Positions 63,078 through 64,000 of a stretch of 64,000 nt of DNA are shown piece by piece. Source of the stretch: Aphanomyces cochlioides (Eukaryota > Oomycota > Saprolegniomycetes > Saprolegniales > Verrucalvaceae); contig JAHQRK010000044.1 in the NCBI GenBank assembly GCA_019828595.1, forward strand, positions 62,001-126,000. The letters run 5' to 3'. Under the pieces are notes generated by a model. It did no database searches and had not been told where the DNA came from. It saw only the letters and a list, made by a program, of their open reading frames with translations. Numbering within the stretch: position 1 is the stretch's first letter; every line of letters begins with the position of its first letter. Position numbers and translations under genes: made by a program.

Positions 63078-64000
63078 CAGTGGGTCACGAAAGTCTGCAC
63101 CCCCCATTGTTCTTTTCACATTTTTTCCTGTTACTCACAATCAAGTCGTCATTTGATAAAGCTGAATAGTTCAATCAATAGGTAATACATTTGGCTTTGT
63201 CTCTGTAGAATTGATAAATGTGATTGGATCTCTATGGGCTCTAAAATTTCAATCCAAAATTAGTACCACTGTCAAACGTTTGCACCCCTCAGCAATATTT
63301 CAGCGCAAAATCAAAATTCAGCAGTGTAAATTGAACTCCAGTTGATGCGAGAACGTTTCATTCACTTGCAAATTACCCTCGATATAATTAAACGCCTCAA
63401 ACACTCTGTGATGTCTTCTCAACGCCAAGGAAAACAATACTCTGATGACATGCGACTCACTGTCATGAACAAGCATAAAAATGGCCTTGGAAGCAAGAAA
63501 ATTGCTAAGGAACTCGATATGCCCCTTTCCTCCGTTAAAACAATCCTCCGAAAGTTCAAAAAGAACCGCCAAACGATGATTGCTCCGAGATCTGGGCGAC
63601 CTCGCGTCACCAACGAATATGACGATCGCGAAATTCGCCGTGAAGTTATGAAAAATCGACGAGTCCGTGCCGAAACTTTGCAAAGATCGTTCCTTACGCT
63701 ATACGATAAAGAGATTTCGCTCGAAACTTTTCGTCGTCGCATTCGTGAATGGGGCTTAAATGGTCGTGTGGCTACAAAGAAGCTATTTATTTCAAAAGCC
63801 AACCGAGAAAAGCGTCTCAAATTTGCCCTGGAGCATCAACTGTGGACTTCGGATGACTGGAAGCGTGTCCTTTTTACAGATGAAAGCCCATTTAATTTGC
63901 ATGGCTCGAATGGAAGGGTCTACGTTTGGCGTAGGCCTGGAGAAGAATACAAGGATGAATGTCTTGCACCGACATTTAAAAGTGGGCGCGATTCGGTCAT
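63078..64000 (+). mobile_element. Tc1/mariner element, 5' portion (runs off window)
   Basis: TA at 63076-63077, then a terminus starting CAGTGGGTCACGAAAGTCTG, a Tc1-type end. The transposase frame follows at 63411. The other end is outside the window. Confidence 0.8.
63411..64000 (+). CDS. Tc1-type transposase, partial
   Basis: Open from ATG 63411 to the window end, 196 codons with no stop. Two helix-turn-helix units: NGLGSKKIAKELDMPLSSVK and a second around ETFRRRIREWGL. A GRPR-like linker (SGRPRVTNEYD) lies between them. The first catalytic Asp is in VLFTDESPFNLHGSNGR, followed by VWRRPGEEY, a Tc1 signature. The remaining catalytic residues lie beyond the window. So far it looks intact. 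Confidence 0.9.
   Translation, partial: MSSQRQGKQYSDDMRLTVMNKHKNGLGSKKIAKELDMPLSSVKTILRKFKKNRQTMIAPRSGRPRVTNEYDDREIRREVMKNRRVRAETLQRSFLTLYDKEISLETFRRRIREWGLNGRVATKKLFISKANREKRLKFALEHQLWTSDDWKRVLFTDESPFNLHGSNGRVYVWRRPGEEYKDECLAPTFKSGRDSV

Overview
The window reads as a transposon-rich accessory region of a eukaryotic genome, most likely a saprolegnialean oomycete (Aphanomyces-like). The evidence is: several Crinkler (CRN) effector genes with a ubiquitin-like header, an LLVVVP (HVLVVVP-type) motif, a P-loop NTPase and a C-terminal restriction-endonuclease-like domain; a Crypton tyrosine-recombinase transposon; Ty1/copia, pogo/Tigger, Tc1 and Harbinger-like elements; and spliceosomal introns of only 36-45 nt. 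No tRNA, rRNA, bacterial operon or CRISPR array was seen. The species assignment is inference.

Layout. 1-4.2 kb is AT-rich non-coding DNA with a 0.5 kb direct repeat, one copy of which carries a TA-flanked MITE. 4.3-7.7 kb holds CRN wreckage, including one CRN gene whose 3' half appears to have been inverted. 7.96-13.26 kb is one long intact gene for a 1,766-residue membrane protein built from two similar halves. 13.6-20.8 kb holds three more damaged CRN genes and small fragments of the membrane-protein family. About 20.1-28.4 kb and 43.2-51.4 kb are the arms of an approximately 8.2 kb, nearly identical inverted repeat. Both arms carry a CRN with the same one-base frameshift, several older CRN remnants, and membrane-protein fragments. 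The 14.8 kb between the arms holds a copia element with both LTRs, a MITE-like insert, a pogo/Tigger element with perfect terminal repeats, a frameshifted secreted repeat protein and a 5'-truncated second copia element. 53.0-54.9 kb is the only CRN in the window with an uninterrupted frame (645 residues). 55.8-60.9 kb is a Harbinger/IS5-like transposon whose transposase intron contains a Crypton. 61.0-62.0 kb encodes a membrane/TRAF-type zinc-finger protein cut short by a hAT-like MITE. The window ends inside a Tc1-type transposase.

Taken together this is a CRN birth-and-death nursery. One intact gene sits among at least six recent and many ancient broken copies. Segmental inversions, inverted duplications and mobile elements have exchanged CRN headers and bodies. 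The main breakpoints fall inside CRN coding sequence or inside one zinc-finger gene, which survives as two oppositely oriented halves at the ends of the right arm. Whether any CRN here is expressed or active cannot be told from sequence alone.
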